Shown here in pieces: positions 26,522 to 34,603 of a stretch of DNA of 64,000 bases; the stretch's first letter is position 1; each line of letters opens with the position of its first letter. The notes beneath the pieces are model-generated. The model had not been told where the DNA came from. It made no database searches and saw nothing but the letters and a program-made list of their open reading frames with translations. The stretch comes from an uncultured Lachnospiraceae bacterium (GTDB taxonomy: Bacteria > Bacillota > Clostridia > Lachnospirales > Lachnospiraceae): NCBI GenBank assembly GCA_910577735.1, contig CAJTOO010000012.1, positions 96,352-160,351 of the forward strand. The letters are read 5' to 3'. Made by a program: the position numbers and the translations under genes.

Positions 26522-28510
26522 CTAGGATATTTTCTTCCTATTCCATTTATAAAGTAACACCTTCAAAAAATCATAATATGGAAACTTTATTTTAAAAATC
26601 TTCTTTAAAAAGAATATTTTACATGAACTTTCCATAAAATCCCGGTTTAACTTTCCAAGATGTGCCGCATAATATAACAGGCCTCGCTCAGGTAAAATAT
26701 TACCAATTGTACCATTAAGAAAGCAAAACTTATTAAAAATCCTCAACGTTGATAAAGTTGGATACACAGCAAATTGAGAATACCCACTCATGATTATATC
26801 TGCCGGCACTTCCTGCTCTTCCCTTAATACTTCATCTTCTCTCACTATATTCAGAAATTCCAATGCCGCAGTTTGCACAGTTACAATAAAATCACTTTCT
26901 TCCCCTATATATTCCGGTTCAGATAAAATCGGAACAACACTTTCTCCCTTTGTATCATATTTTAATACACTACCTGCCGTATTCAGGAACAGCATTTCTA
27001 TAATTCCGGCTGTAAATCTTGTCATTAAGTTAAAGTTTTCATTTTTCTTACAATCAAACAAATATCCTTCTCTGGAAAGCTGCTCATAATACTCATCTGG
27101 TTTTACATTTCTGACACCTAAATAATATCCATGAAGTTTTGTATCTTTATCAGAAACATATTTCTGCAAAGCTTGCTGCATACTTCCTGACCAGCCAATA
27201 TCAACAATTGCTATGTTTCCTTCAAAATTATTTTGATTCAAATACTTCACAATACAAGCTTTCTGTTGTGCAAAACTATCTCGTCCCAATCTGATAACAA
27301 TGGAATATAATTGTTCTTTCTTTTCACTTGACAGGGCATCTATTCTTGATTCACTATCCACACCTATATCGGATAATTCATTATCAAATATGTCAAAATC
27401 AAACGAACACAGCGTCGGAATAATCTTTACGAACGGTACGTGGGAAAATAATCTGAATGTATCAACCATCTCATCAAAGTTGGCTGCATCTATAAGCATT
27501 GGAATCACCAGCGCCTGTCTGGATACATGCAAATAAGTTTGTTTCACATCACATGTAGGATATAAGCTGTTAAACGCGGCCTGGAGAATTCTTCCTTCCC
27601 GACTAAGAAAAAATACTTTATCAATTTTATCAACTCTTATTTTCTCATATAACCACCGGCAGTACCCCCAGAGCATGGGGCCCAATATTTCATATCCAAT
27701 AGACATTGCATCCCTATTATTACCATCCGTATGATTATTTAAAAAGGCGTACATCCTTTGATATAATAACTGATCCGTTACATATTTTCCTTTTTGACTC
27801 CAAAACCTTAAGGAACATAAGTTTCTGTTAATCAGGATAGCATCAATACCTCTTTTCCGGGGAACAAAGTAGTCGCTCCTTATATGATCACCTATATGCA
27901 ATATACGTTCATGCGGATAATCTCTCTTGATAACCTCATATATGCTTCCTTTAGCCTTACATAATCCAAAAGATGAAGACAAGTACAGTTTTTCAAATCC
28001 ATCATAGCCGCATTTACACAAAATCTGTCTGACCGTTTCCTGATCCAAATACATATCTGAGGTAATGATTATCTTTTTCCCTGCTTTCAATACCTTATCA
28101 TATACTGCTTTTATTTTCAGATTAGGAGTCGAAATCTTAATTTCTATCTCCTTTTCCAATTCCTGCAGCCTTCTTTTCCATTCATCAGGAAATCCAGGCA
28201 GCAAAGAAAATATATCATCCATATATATTTCTTCTTTTGCACTGCATTTCCGTGCTTTCTCCTCGGAATCGACCCTATGGTTTACATATTCAGGTATACG
28301 TATTCCCGTCTGTCTACAAAATTCCTGCTCTACTATCTGATGAACCTGTCTGGGCTCTTGGACATTCCGTTTGACTAAAGTATCAAAGATATCAAACGAA
28401 ATGACCTCGGCACGGCTTATTACATCTTCTAGATTGTCGATAACCTCCCAACCATCATATATAAACGCTTTATAAACAGTTTCTTTTATTTTGTTACCTA
28501 AACTCATCAT
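26522..28510 (-). CDS. HAD-superfamily protein of polysaccharide clusters (COG5610-like)
   Basis: 662 residues. The N-terminal 230 residues are a HAD phosphatase-like domain: SFDIFDTLVKR near 38 (motif I D-x-D), ITSDMYLD near 150 (motif II) and HIGDHIRSDY near 200 (motif IV). The rest (about 260-662) is an uncharacterised domain with VFFLSREGRILQ near 290 and IVDIGWSGSMQQAL near 465. Proteins of this layout occur in capsule and teichoic acid loci; a glycosyl- or phosphosugar-related role is inferred only. Tandem ATGs at 28510 and 28507 follow GGGAG. AT-rich like its neighbours. Confidence 0.75.
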   Translation of the reverse strand: MMSLGNKIKETVYKAFIYDGWEVIDNLEDVISRAEVISFDIFDTLVKRNVQEPRQVHQIVEQEFCRQTGIRIPEYVNHRVDSEEKARKCSAKEEIYMDDIFSLLPGFPDEWKRRLQELEKEIEIKISTPNLKIKAVYDKVLKAGKKIIITSDMYLDQETVRQILCKCGYDGFEKLYLSSSFGLCKAKGSIYEVIKRDYPHERILHIGDHIRSDYFVPRKRGIDAILINRNLCSLRFWSQKGKYVTDQLLYQRMYAFLNNHTDGNNRDAMSIGYEILGPMLWGYCRWLYEKIRVDKIDKVFFLSREGRILQAAFNSLYPTCDVKQTYLHVSRQALVIPMLIDAANFDEMVDTFRLFSHVPFVKIIPTLCSFDFDIFDNELSDIGVDSESRIDALSSEKKEQLYSIVIRLGRDSFAQQKACIVKYLNQNNFEGNIAIVDIGWSGSMQQALQKYVSDKDTKLHGYYLGVRNVKPDEYYEQLSREGYLFDCKKNENFNLMTRFTAGIIEMLFLNTAGSVLKYDTKGESVVPILSEPEYIGEESDFIVTVQTAALEFLNIVREDEVLREEQEVPADIIMSGYSQFAVYPTLSTLRIFNKFCFLNGTIGNILPERGLLYYAAHLGKLNRDFMESSCKIFFLKKIFKIKFPYYDFLKVLLYKWNRKKIS

Positions 28511-28558
28511 ACTCCCTGTCAGATACTCTTTATAAAATTTTAATATACGTTTCTCTAT

Positions 28559-29602
28559 TCATGCACGAAAATCCTTCTTCAAAACATGGCTCATCAGCCA
28601 ATATGCATATACAATCAGCACAAATAAATGGCATTTATACATCATCGATGCACAGCTAACTGCCATGGCATGTACAGATTTTTTACATGCGTATCTTAAT
28701 GTCAAATACTTGTTTGTTCTCCATTCTGGGAAGTTTTGATCCATAAACTTCCTTGTTGTATTGATATAAAATTGTGCCTTACGCATATTTTTAAAAGATA
28801 ATCTACAAGCTCCGCCAATACCACATCGGATAAACATTTGTATCACAAATAATTCCATAAATTCGCTGTATTTCTTATCTCTGCTGAAATTCTCCTTTGT
28901 TTCTTTAAATCCTTCCAACATAGAATCAAATATTTCAGTCGTGATAGCGCCTGATAATGATGTATCTCGTAATCTATAATGATATAGAACTTCGTTTATA
29001 AATTTAATTGACTTTACCTCTGGAATTACAGAAAATAAAAAAACAGTGTCTTCCGATCTCTTTATGGTAGTAAATCGAGTATCTGCGATAACTGTTCTTC
29101 TATATAACTTATTCCACACTACAGGATTCATATATCCAAGTAGGTCAAAATTCTTAATATCTGTAACTAATTTTTCCGGATTATTAATCATTTCTATACA
29201 TATTGTTTTTCCTGTTTTATCATCAAACCTTTCTAAACCACATATTGTGATATCTGCATGATACCGATCTGCAGTGTCCACCATTTTTTCTAGAAACCTG
29301 GAATCAATATAATCATCAGAGTCCAGCAAAAGGATATATTCCCCCTGACTGTCGCAGTGATTCAACCCCGCATTTCTTGCCCCGCATAATCCGAGATTTT
29401 CTTCATTATTAATGATGTGAATTTTATCAGAAAATCTACTTGCAAAGTTTTCAATGATATCAAGCGAGCAGTCTGTCGATTTATCATTTACTACCCATAC
29501 ATCAAAATCCTGAAAAGTCTGCTGCATTAAAGATTCAAAAAATTCTGTTAAATATGGTGCAACATTATATACCGGAACGATAACATTTACTTTGGGATTC
29601 AT
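28559..29602 (-). CDS. Glycosyltransferase family 2
   Basis: 347 residues with a GT-A fold: NVIVPVYNVAPYL at residues 5-17, NDKSTDCS near 40, and LLLDSDDYID near 92 (metal-binding DSD). After the catalytic domain (about 1-230) come helices and a hydrophobic C-terminus (SMMYKCHLFVLIVYAYWLMS). It would add a sugar to the undecaprenyl-linked repeat unit at the membrane. It follows the sugar transferase gene by three bases. Confidence 0.9.
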   Translation of the reverse strand: MNPKVNVIVPVYNVAPYLTEFFESLMQQTFQDFDVWVVNDKSTDCSLDIIENFASRFSDKIHIINNEENLGLCGARNAGLNHCDSQGEYILLLDSDDYIDSRFLEKMVDTADRYHADITICGLERFDDKTGKTICIEMINNPEKLVTDIKNFDLLGYMNPVVWNKLYRRTVIADTRFTTIKRSEDTVFLFSVIPEVKSIKFINEVLYHYRLRDTSLSGAITTEIFDSMLEGFKETKENFSRDKKYSEFMELFVIQMFIRCGIGGACRLSFKNMRKAQFYINTTRKFMDQNFPEWRTNKYLTLRYACKKSVHAMAVSCASMMYKCHLFVLIVYAYWLMSHVLKKDFRA

Positions 29603-29605
29603 ATA

Positions 29606-30319
29606 TTAGTAAGCTCCCCCCCTGTCAAACACCGCAGGGATCGTCTTCACAATAATCTTCATATCGGTCCACAGGCTCATATCCTCTATATAGTCCAGAT
29701 CCAGTTCCACCCACTCTTCCCACTTAATATCAGCTCTTCCGCCAATCTGCCAGTAGCAGGTGAGTCCCGGCTGCACCACAAGCCTCTGCCGCTCATACTG
29801 ATTGCATTCTTCCATCTGAAAAGGCAGGATCGGCCTGGGGCCGACAATGCTCATATCTCCCTTGACAATATTGAGAAGCTGCGGCAGTTCATCAATGGAA
29901 AATTTCCTGATAACCTTACCCACCTTCGTAATCCGCGGATCATCTTTGATTTTGAAAGCATGCCCTGTCTGCTCATTATCTTTGAGCATTTCCGACAATT
30001 TTGCGTCTGCACCAATGTGCATGCTTCGGAATTTATATATTTTGAAAGGTTTCATGTCCTTTCCGGCTCTCATCTGACTGAAAAATACCGGTCCATTGTC
30101 CTCAAGCTTAATAGCAATCGCTGTCACCAGAAAAACCGGGGAGAGACCGACCAACGCAACTGCAGACAGCAGAACATCCATCCCCCTTTTTATTTTCAGG
30201 TAAACAGGACTTTTTCTGCTGTATACTTCCTGCATGCGATATCTGTCAACATTCAGTTTGCCGATCCAAGACATTGTTTTTTCGGTAGTATTGATGTCTG
30301 GCATAATATTCTCGCTCAT
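29606..30319 (-). CDS. Initiating sugar transferase (undecaprenyl-phosphate glycosyl-1-phosphate transferase)
   Basis: 237 residues from the ATG at 30319 with GGAG five bases upstream. The short monotopic form: one hydrophobic helix (about 47-68, LLSAVALVGLSPVFLVTAIAI) after a basic segment, then the catalytic domain with KFRSM near 95, DELPQLLNIVKGDMSIVGPRP near 145 and LTCYWQIGGR near 188. It starts each repeat unit by moving a sugar-1-phosphate to undecaprenyl phosphate. It is preceded by a strong hairpin at 30350-30385. Confidence 0.93.
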   Translation of the reverse strand: MSENIMPDINTTEKTMSWIGKLNVDRYRMQEVYSRKSPVYLKIKRGMDVLLSAVALVGLSPVFLVTAIAIKLEDNGPVFFSQMRAGKDMKPFKIYKFRSMHIGADAKLSEMLKDNEQTGHAFKIKDDPRITKVGKVIRKFSIDELPQLLNIVKGDMSIVGPRPILPFQMEECNQYERQRLVVQPGLTCYWQIGGRADIKWEEWVELDLDYIEDMSLWTDMKIIVKTIPAVFDRGGAY

Positions 30320-30349
30320 TTCCACTCCAAAACCTGTCCACCCAAATGC

Positions 30350-30385
30350 ACTGCCGCATCATGCGGTGCCGCATTATGCGGCAGT
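30350..30385 (-). repeat. Strong nested palindrome before the sugar transferase gene
   Basis: Arms of 17 bases (30350-30366 and 30369-30385) pair with a single mismatch across a two-base loop. Each arm also contains its own 13-base palindrome (CCGCAT-N-ATGCGG), so one long or two short hairpins can form. No T run follows on the minus strand, so it is not a standard terminator. It may stabilise the 3' end of the upstream mRNA or attenuate read-through. Confidence 0.75.
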
Positions 30386-30406
30386 ACATTTATCATTTTC
30401 AAGTAC

Positions 30407-31000
30407 TTAAACCGCCGGCACCTCGATGAATGCCAGGGTTCCAAGGGATGTCATATCCACTACAATATGGTCATCTCTGATCTCTGAAACAGTAAGTTCC
30501 ACCCACTGCCCGTTCACCAACTGATAGACTTTGATATTCTGTCCGGTTTTGATACCCTGCAGATAGAAGTTTACTGTAGCCGTATTGAAGCCGGTAACAG
30601 ACGCGTTAATCTGCGCCACGTTTAATACGGTTCCGCCTAAAGCCTCTGCCTGCGCCTTCGCCAGATTCACATTCTCAGCAACCGGTTTCATGACAGAAAA
30701 GGTCTGGTTGCTGGGTACACCATTTATGATAACATGGCCGCCCTGTCCAAGAGCCAGAACAGAATCCAGTCCCGGAATCTCATTCACGGCATTGTTCATG
30801 TATTCTCCCACTGTCTTATTCGCCTCTGCCGCTGCCTTTGCTATGCTGGGTGAAACAGAAGAAGCTGTAACTGCAGATACTGCTGCCGCAGACGAAGAAG
30901 ATGCCGTGCTGTATGAATCCGCCGTCGGGCTTGTTGCCGCCAGGACAGGCATAGATACTGCCATCGCCCCTGCCAGTGTCAGTGCTAACATTTTTTTCAT
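30407..31000 (-). CDS. Secreted protein of unknown function in the exopolysaccharide operon
   Basis: 197 residues from the ATG at 31000 with AGGAGG upstream. Residues 1-22 are a signal peptide (KKMLALTLAGAMAVSMPVLA). A Ser/Ala/Thr-rich linker (about 23-55) follows, then a compact region with a beta-rich C-terminus (VNFYLQGIKTGQNIKVYQ, HIVVDMTSLGTLAFIEV). No cysteine, sorting signal or known domain was seen. It lies between the pseudo-sortase and the sugar transferase on the same strand, so it may be a matrix or assembly factor; this is inference from position. Confidence 0.75.
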   Translation of the reverse strand: MKKMLALTLAGAMAVSMPVLAATSPTADSYSTASSSSAAAVSAVTASSVSPSIAKAAAEANKTVGEYMNNAVNEIPGLDSVLALGQGGHVIINGVPSNQTFSVMKPVAENVNLAKAQAEALGGTVLNVAQINASVTGFNTATVNFYLQGIKTGQNIKVYQLVNGQWVELTVSEIRDDHIVVDMTSLGTLAFIEVPAV

Positions 31001-31041
31001 TATAAATTCCTCCTTATGCTTATATCTTTAAATAGAAAACT

Positions 31042-31917
31042 CTATTCAATAACGATTCTGTCAATGGTTCCTGCCGCATCCTGTGTCAGGATTGCATAAA
31101 CCACAAATTGTTTATCGGAAGTCTCTTCTCTTTGCGTTGTCAGCGTGATCAGAAAATGATATGGCGTAATGCCTTCCCAGCCTTCCCGCAGGTTCATGGT
31201 CATATCTCTGGTACTGTACAGATCATGTAAGAACTGTTCACAGCCTTCCAGATAAGTAAAATCATAGCTGCGAAGCAGGCTTGTGTTCTCTCTTTCATAG
31301 GCGGCAAATATTTCATAGGTCAGAACATTACCGTCCAGATACAAGTACAAAGTCTCGTGTTTGTCAAAGAAATCTGGATCGGCAAATCGGTACAGCCCGG
31401 CGAAAGGCCCCTTCTCCTCCTGCCCTGTCCTGCCATGCATCACCGTATTGAAATCACACATGGTAGCCAGATTGGCAAGTTCAATATAGACAGCCCCGTT
31501 CTCATCTTCCTGTCCATAGGCATTATGATTCTCGTAAAAATCATCCCCCTGGGCGCTCTGCAGCACCGGACAGTCTATATCCGTCCCCGGTATGTATATC
31601 CATGCGAATATGTCCGGATTCTCTTCCTGTAATGCTGCAAAATCTATCTGCGCATCCGCACCGCTTTCACCAGAGATTCCTGTTGTCTGCACTGACTCTG
31701 CAGGATCATCCGAAGCTTCTGCCTGTACCTGCGTCTGTGTATCCTCGATACGTTGCTCCGGGCTTTCTGCTTCCCACTGGCCAACATTTATCTCTTCCTG
31801 CTGCGCCGCTTCATCCTTCCCGCCGCAGCCTGTCAGGGCACATGCTGCAAACAAGGAAAACACCACATTCCCTATGCACTTTCTTCCCCATCTACTGAAC
31901 TTTCTCATAAAACACAT
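31042..31917 (-). CDS. Class B sortase-fold lipoprotein lacking catalytic residues
   Basis: 291 residues. An N-terminal lipoprotein signal ends in LTGC (Cys near residue 31), followed by an acidic linker (32-95). The sortase B fold runs from about 95: FAWIYIPGTDIDCPVLQS, YENHNAYGQEDENGAVYIE and FNTVMHGRTG. In active class B sortases the last segment reads TVIYGH, and the catalytic His is Arg here. The region expected to be TLTTC reads TLTTQ, and the Arg before VVxA is Gln (DKQFVVYA). The reading frame is intact on both sides, so the substitutions are not a frameshift artefact. It is probably a non-enzymatic binding or scaffold protein. The start overlaps the end of the LCP gene; an ATG at 31908 is an alternative. 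Confidence 0.8.
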   Translation of the reverse strand: MCFMRKFSRWGRKCIGNVVFSLFAACALTGCGGKDEAAQQEEINVGQWEAESPEQRIEDTQTQVQAEASDDPAESVQTTGISGESGADAQIDFAALQEENPDIFAWIYIPGTDIDCPVLQSAQGDDFYENHNAYGQEDENGAVYIELANLATMCDFNTVMHGRTGQEEKGPFAGLYRFADPDFFDKHETLYLYLDGNVLTYEIFAAYERENTSLLRSYDFTYLEGCEQFLHDLYSTRDMTMNLREGWEGITPYHFLITLTTQREETSDKQFVVYAILTQDAAGTIDRIVIE

Positions 31918-32896
31918 CCAAAATCATCTCAAACATAGCCTCTTCATCCGGATAAAATTCTTCGTACTGTTCTCCCATCACGGTCTCTCCCTGCAAATTA
32001 TGGAAACTATCCCCATCATACGCATACTCTGCCAGAATCGGCGCAAGATAAGCAACCTTATCCAGGGAAACGTCCGTCACCATCTGCGGTTTCACCGCCT
32101 GATACAAGTCTATGACAACCGAAACGTCCTTATGTACTGCCTGTTTCGCTGCTTCAATAAAACTGGTGAGATACTGTTTCTGCCTGTCCAGACGCATATC
32201 TGCCGAACCAAATATATCCGTATCTCTGTACTTCACATACCAGAACGCATTCTCTCCCATCAGATGCAGGCTGCGTCCTTCCACAAAATCTTCGTTAAAT
32301 CCGGCCAGATCCTCAGGAACCGTCACATCAACGCCTCCCACCGCATCATTGATCGTGGAGATGGCGCTCATATTGATTGCCGCATATCCATGTATAGGCA
32401 ACTGGTAGAAAAGATTCTCCACTGCCTTTTTCTGATATTCGCAGCTTTCTTCCATACCATCACCAAAGCCGTGCTGTATGGCAATCTGCGCTTTTACCGT
32501 GGAATCATATGCCCCATTGTCATCATATATGTCAACATCCGTCATGGTGTTTCTGTTAATGCCTATTACCTTGATACTCTCGTCTTTCGGATTCAGGACC
32601 AACAGAAACAGAGCATCCGCCTGTCCGCCATCGGTTCCTTTCTCTGCTTCTTTGACATCATCCCGTTTATCAATGCCCATGATCAGAAACGTCAGGATTT
32701 CCTCATTGTAGGCGTAGACAGCATCCTGATATTTGACCCACCCCTCCTGCCATTTCTCATGTTCTTCTTCCGTCAGAATTTCTTCTTCCATAACGGACTG
32801 TAATACAGGCTGTGTGGTCACGGGCTGATGATATAAGCGGTGCTTTCCTATGGCTCTGACAGCCATGGAACCGCCCAATAACAAACCGGAAATCAC
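31892..32896 (-). CDS. LytR-CpsA-Psr (LCP) family protein, start unclear
   Basis: 334 residues from the only in-frame start seen, a GTG at 32896 without a Shine-Dalgarno. LCP proteins attach undecaprenyl-linked polymers to peptidoglycan outside the cell. The domain runs from about residue 65 to 270 (LTFLIMGIDKRDD, DALFLLVLNPKDESIKVIGINRNTM, NDAVGGVDVTVPEDL, YVKYRDTDIFGSADMRLDRQKQYL). The membrane helix is only complete if translation begins earlier: the frame is open up to the TGA at 32972-32974 and encodes KKNGKQKFLVAAGVVLV directly before the GTG. Read-in from cpsD by a -1 shift on A9 (32937-32945) would supply it. Confidence 0.85.
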   Translation of the reverse strand: MISGLLLGGSMAVRAIGKHRLYHQPVTTQPVLQSVMEEEILTEEEHEKWQEGWVKYQDAVYAYNEEILTFLIMGIDKRDDVKEAEKGTDGGQADALFLLVLNPKDESIKVIGINRNTMTDVDIYDDNGAYDSTVKAQIAIQHGFGDGMEESCEYQKKAVENLFYQLPIHGYAAINMSAISTINDAVGGVDVTVPEDLAGFNEDFVEGRSLHLMGENAFWYVKYRDTDIFGSADMRLDRQKQYLTSFIEAAKQAVHKDVSVVIDLYQAVKPQMVTDVSLDKVAYLAPILAEYAYDGDSFHNLQGETVMGEQYEEFYPDEEAMFEMILDVFYEKVQ

Positions 32897-32913
32897 AAGA
32901 ACAACGCCAGCGG

Positions 32914-33873
32914 CTACAAGGAACTTCTGTTTACCGTTTTTTTTTCCGCTTCCGTCAGCCGGCCGGGTCTCTCAAACCCTTCAAGATGCCCCAATCGCTC
33001 CGAACGTTCCAACCGTTCAAGCCGGTCCGGTCTGGTCAATCTTTCTAAAGGCTCCAACCGTTCAGATTGTTCCGGCCTCTCCTGGCGTTTTTCTTTTGCT
33101 GTTCCTGCTCTCCCGGGGTCTGCCTGGCTTTCGCGTTTTTGCCTGGGAACAGGCGTGGCATCTATATCGTATCCATACTTGCCGTAATATTTGCCATAGT
33201 ATTTACCATAATATTTGCCGTAATATCCGTAATACCCTTTCCCGCTTAAGTCTACTTTATTTAAGACGACACCCAGAATACGGCTTCCGGATTTATCCAG
33301 CTGCTCTTTCACCCGCTGGACAAAACGGTAACTGATTGCATTATTCTCCACCACCAATACCGTACCGTCACAGCGCTTTGCCACCACAGCCGCATCGATC
33401 ACGCTGCCAAGGGGCGGTGTATCTATAATGACATAGTCAAAAGCAGTCCTCATGACGTTCAGCATATCACCAAATCTCTCACTTCTGAGAAGTTCACTGG
33501 GATTCGGCGACACCGGACCGGAGAAAATCATATAGAGCCGCGGAATATTCGTCTGACACATGGCATCCGTATATTTATATTTTCCAATCAGGCAATGACT
33601 CAGTCCATACTTGACTGCGCCAGTCTTATATCTGCCCACCAGCACAGATTTTCTCAGATCCGCATCAATTAATAACGCCCTGTTGCCTGCCTCTGCAAAA
33701 GATCTGGCCAGTTCCATGGCAACGCTCGTCTTTCCCTCATGAGGCGTACAGCTCGTCACTGCAATAACCTTCACATCACTGCCGCAGAACTCTACATTAC
33801 TTCGCAGCGTCTTAAAAGCCTCTTTTGTATGAAAATCCGCACGTTGATCCAAATGCAATTTGACTTCCTGCAT
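32914..33873 (-). CDS. Bacterial tyrosine kinase CpsD/CapB-like
   Basis: 319 residues. A BY-kinase that phosphorylates its own Tyr tail with help from the CpsC adaptor and controls chain length and assembly. Walker A CTPHEGKTSV near 42, Walker A' LLIDADLRKS near 72 and Walker B VIIDTPP near 150. The Tyr cluster GYYGYYGKYYGKYYGKYYG at about 210-232 is made of near-exact YYGK repeats. Unusually, about 80 further residues follow, rich in Arg, Glu, Leu and Pro with repeated ERLE/SERL units. An A9 run (32937-32945) lies nine codons before the stop. Confidence 0.92.
   Translation of the reverse strand: MQEVKLHLDQRADFHTKEAFKTLRSNVEFCGSDVKVIAVTSCTPHEGKTSVAMELARSFAEAGNRALLIDADLRKSVLVGRYKTGAVKYGLSHCLIGKYKYTDAMCQTNIPRLYMIFSGPVSPNPSELLRSERFGDMLNVMRTAFDYVIIDTPPLGSVIDAAVVAKRCDGTVLVVENNAISYRFVQRVKEQLDKSGSRILGVVLNKVDLSGKGYYGYYGKYYGKYYGKYYGKYGYDIDATPVPRQKRESQADPGRAGTAKEKRQERPEQSERLEPLERLTRPDRLERLERSERLGHLEGFERPGRLTEAEKKTVNRSSL
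32937..32945 (-). other. A9 homopolymer at the cpsD/LCP junction (possible slippage site)
   Basis: Nine A on the minus strand form A-AAA-AAA contexts. A -1 shift here carries the cpsD frame into the LCP frame, which is open across this point and encodes the missing membrane helix. It could be a programmed or transcriptional slip, phase variation, or a homopolymer sequencing error. Confidence 0.5.
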
Positions 33874-33875
33874 GT

Positions 33876-34601
33876 TTATTTCCTCTTACTCTTCTGTTTT
33901 CCATCATTTTCGCCCGGCGCAACCGGTATCAGGGCCAAAGTACTGAGCCCCAGATATTTTTCAACATCCTCAGATGATTTGATCGTGTCATCCAGCAGAT
34001 AGTGTATCAGAATAGCCACACAGACGAAAAACACCCCCAGAATACCGCCGATTGCCGTCCATTTTATTACACTTGGCCCTGCCTTGGTCGTTGGCAGATT
34101 AGCTTCTTCTACTACATTGACTGCATCAATATCCATCACATTCTGGATATGCTCTCCCGCCACTTCCCTGATACAGTTGGCAATATTCTGGGCCTGCTGC
34201 GGGTCGGTGTCTGTCACAGTGATGGACACAATGCGTGTATCTGTAGGTGTCGTCACACTGACTTTCTTTAAAAGATCCTTATACTCCATCTCAGACAGAG
34301 TCAGCTGCCCGATAACCGTCTCTAATACATATCGGCTGTTGATCAATTCCGCATAATCCTTGGTAAGCTGTGTTCCCATCTGTACATCACTATAAGTAAC
34401 TGTTGTATTCTCCGATTTATTCAATATGTAAATCTTAGTAGTAGATTCATAGACAGGTGTCAGCACAAACTTACTGATTGTAAAACCAATCACTGCAGCA
34501 AATACCCCTGTTCCCAGAACAATCCAGAATCTGCTGAACAAAATATTGATGATTTCCAGCAAATCTACCTCAATGACATCATTTTCCCTGTGGTTTTCCA
34601 T
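33876..34601 (-). CDS. Polysaccharide co-polymerase/kinase adaptor, CpsC/CapA-like (Wzz)
   Basis: 241 residues with two TM helices (about 22-42 and 178-200) flanking an extracellular Wzz domain. The N-terminal IEVDLLEIINILFSRFWIVLG and the PTTKAGPSVIKW segment before helix 2 are typical of chain-length determinants. It activates the CpsD kinase and sets polymer length. The gene lies two bases after cpsB and two before cpsD. Confidence 0.93.
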   Translation of the reverse strand: MENHRENDVIEVDLLEIINILFSRFWIVLGTGVFAAVIGFTISKFVLTPVYESTTKIYILNKSENTTVTYSDVQMGTQLTKDYAELINSRYVLETVIGQLTLSEMEYKDLLKKVSVTTPTDTRIVSITVTDTDPQQAQNIANCIREVAGEHIQNVMDIDAVNVVEEANLPTTKAGPSVIKWTAIGGILGVFFVCVAILIHYLLDDTIKSSEDVEKYLGLSTLALIPVAPGENDGKQKSKRK

Positions 34602-34603
34602 AA

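Noticed and set aside
31592..32803. 403-codon plus-strand frame opposite the sortase-fold and LCP genes
   Set aside because: No SD, no recognised fold, and it is the complement of two well supported genes.
33165..33245. Short tandem DNA repeats that look array-like
   Set aside because: They encode the YYGK tyrosine cluster of the kinase; the units are about 12 bases without spacers, so this is not a CRISPR array.
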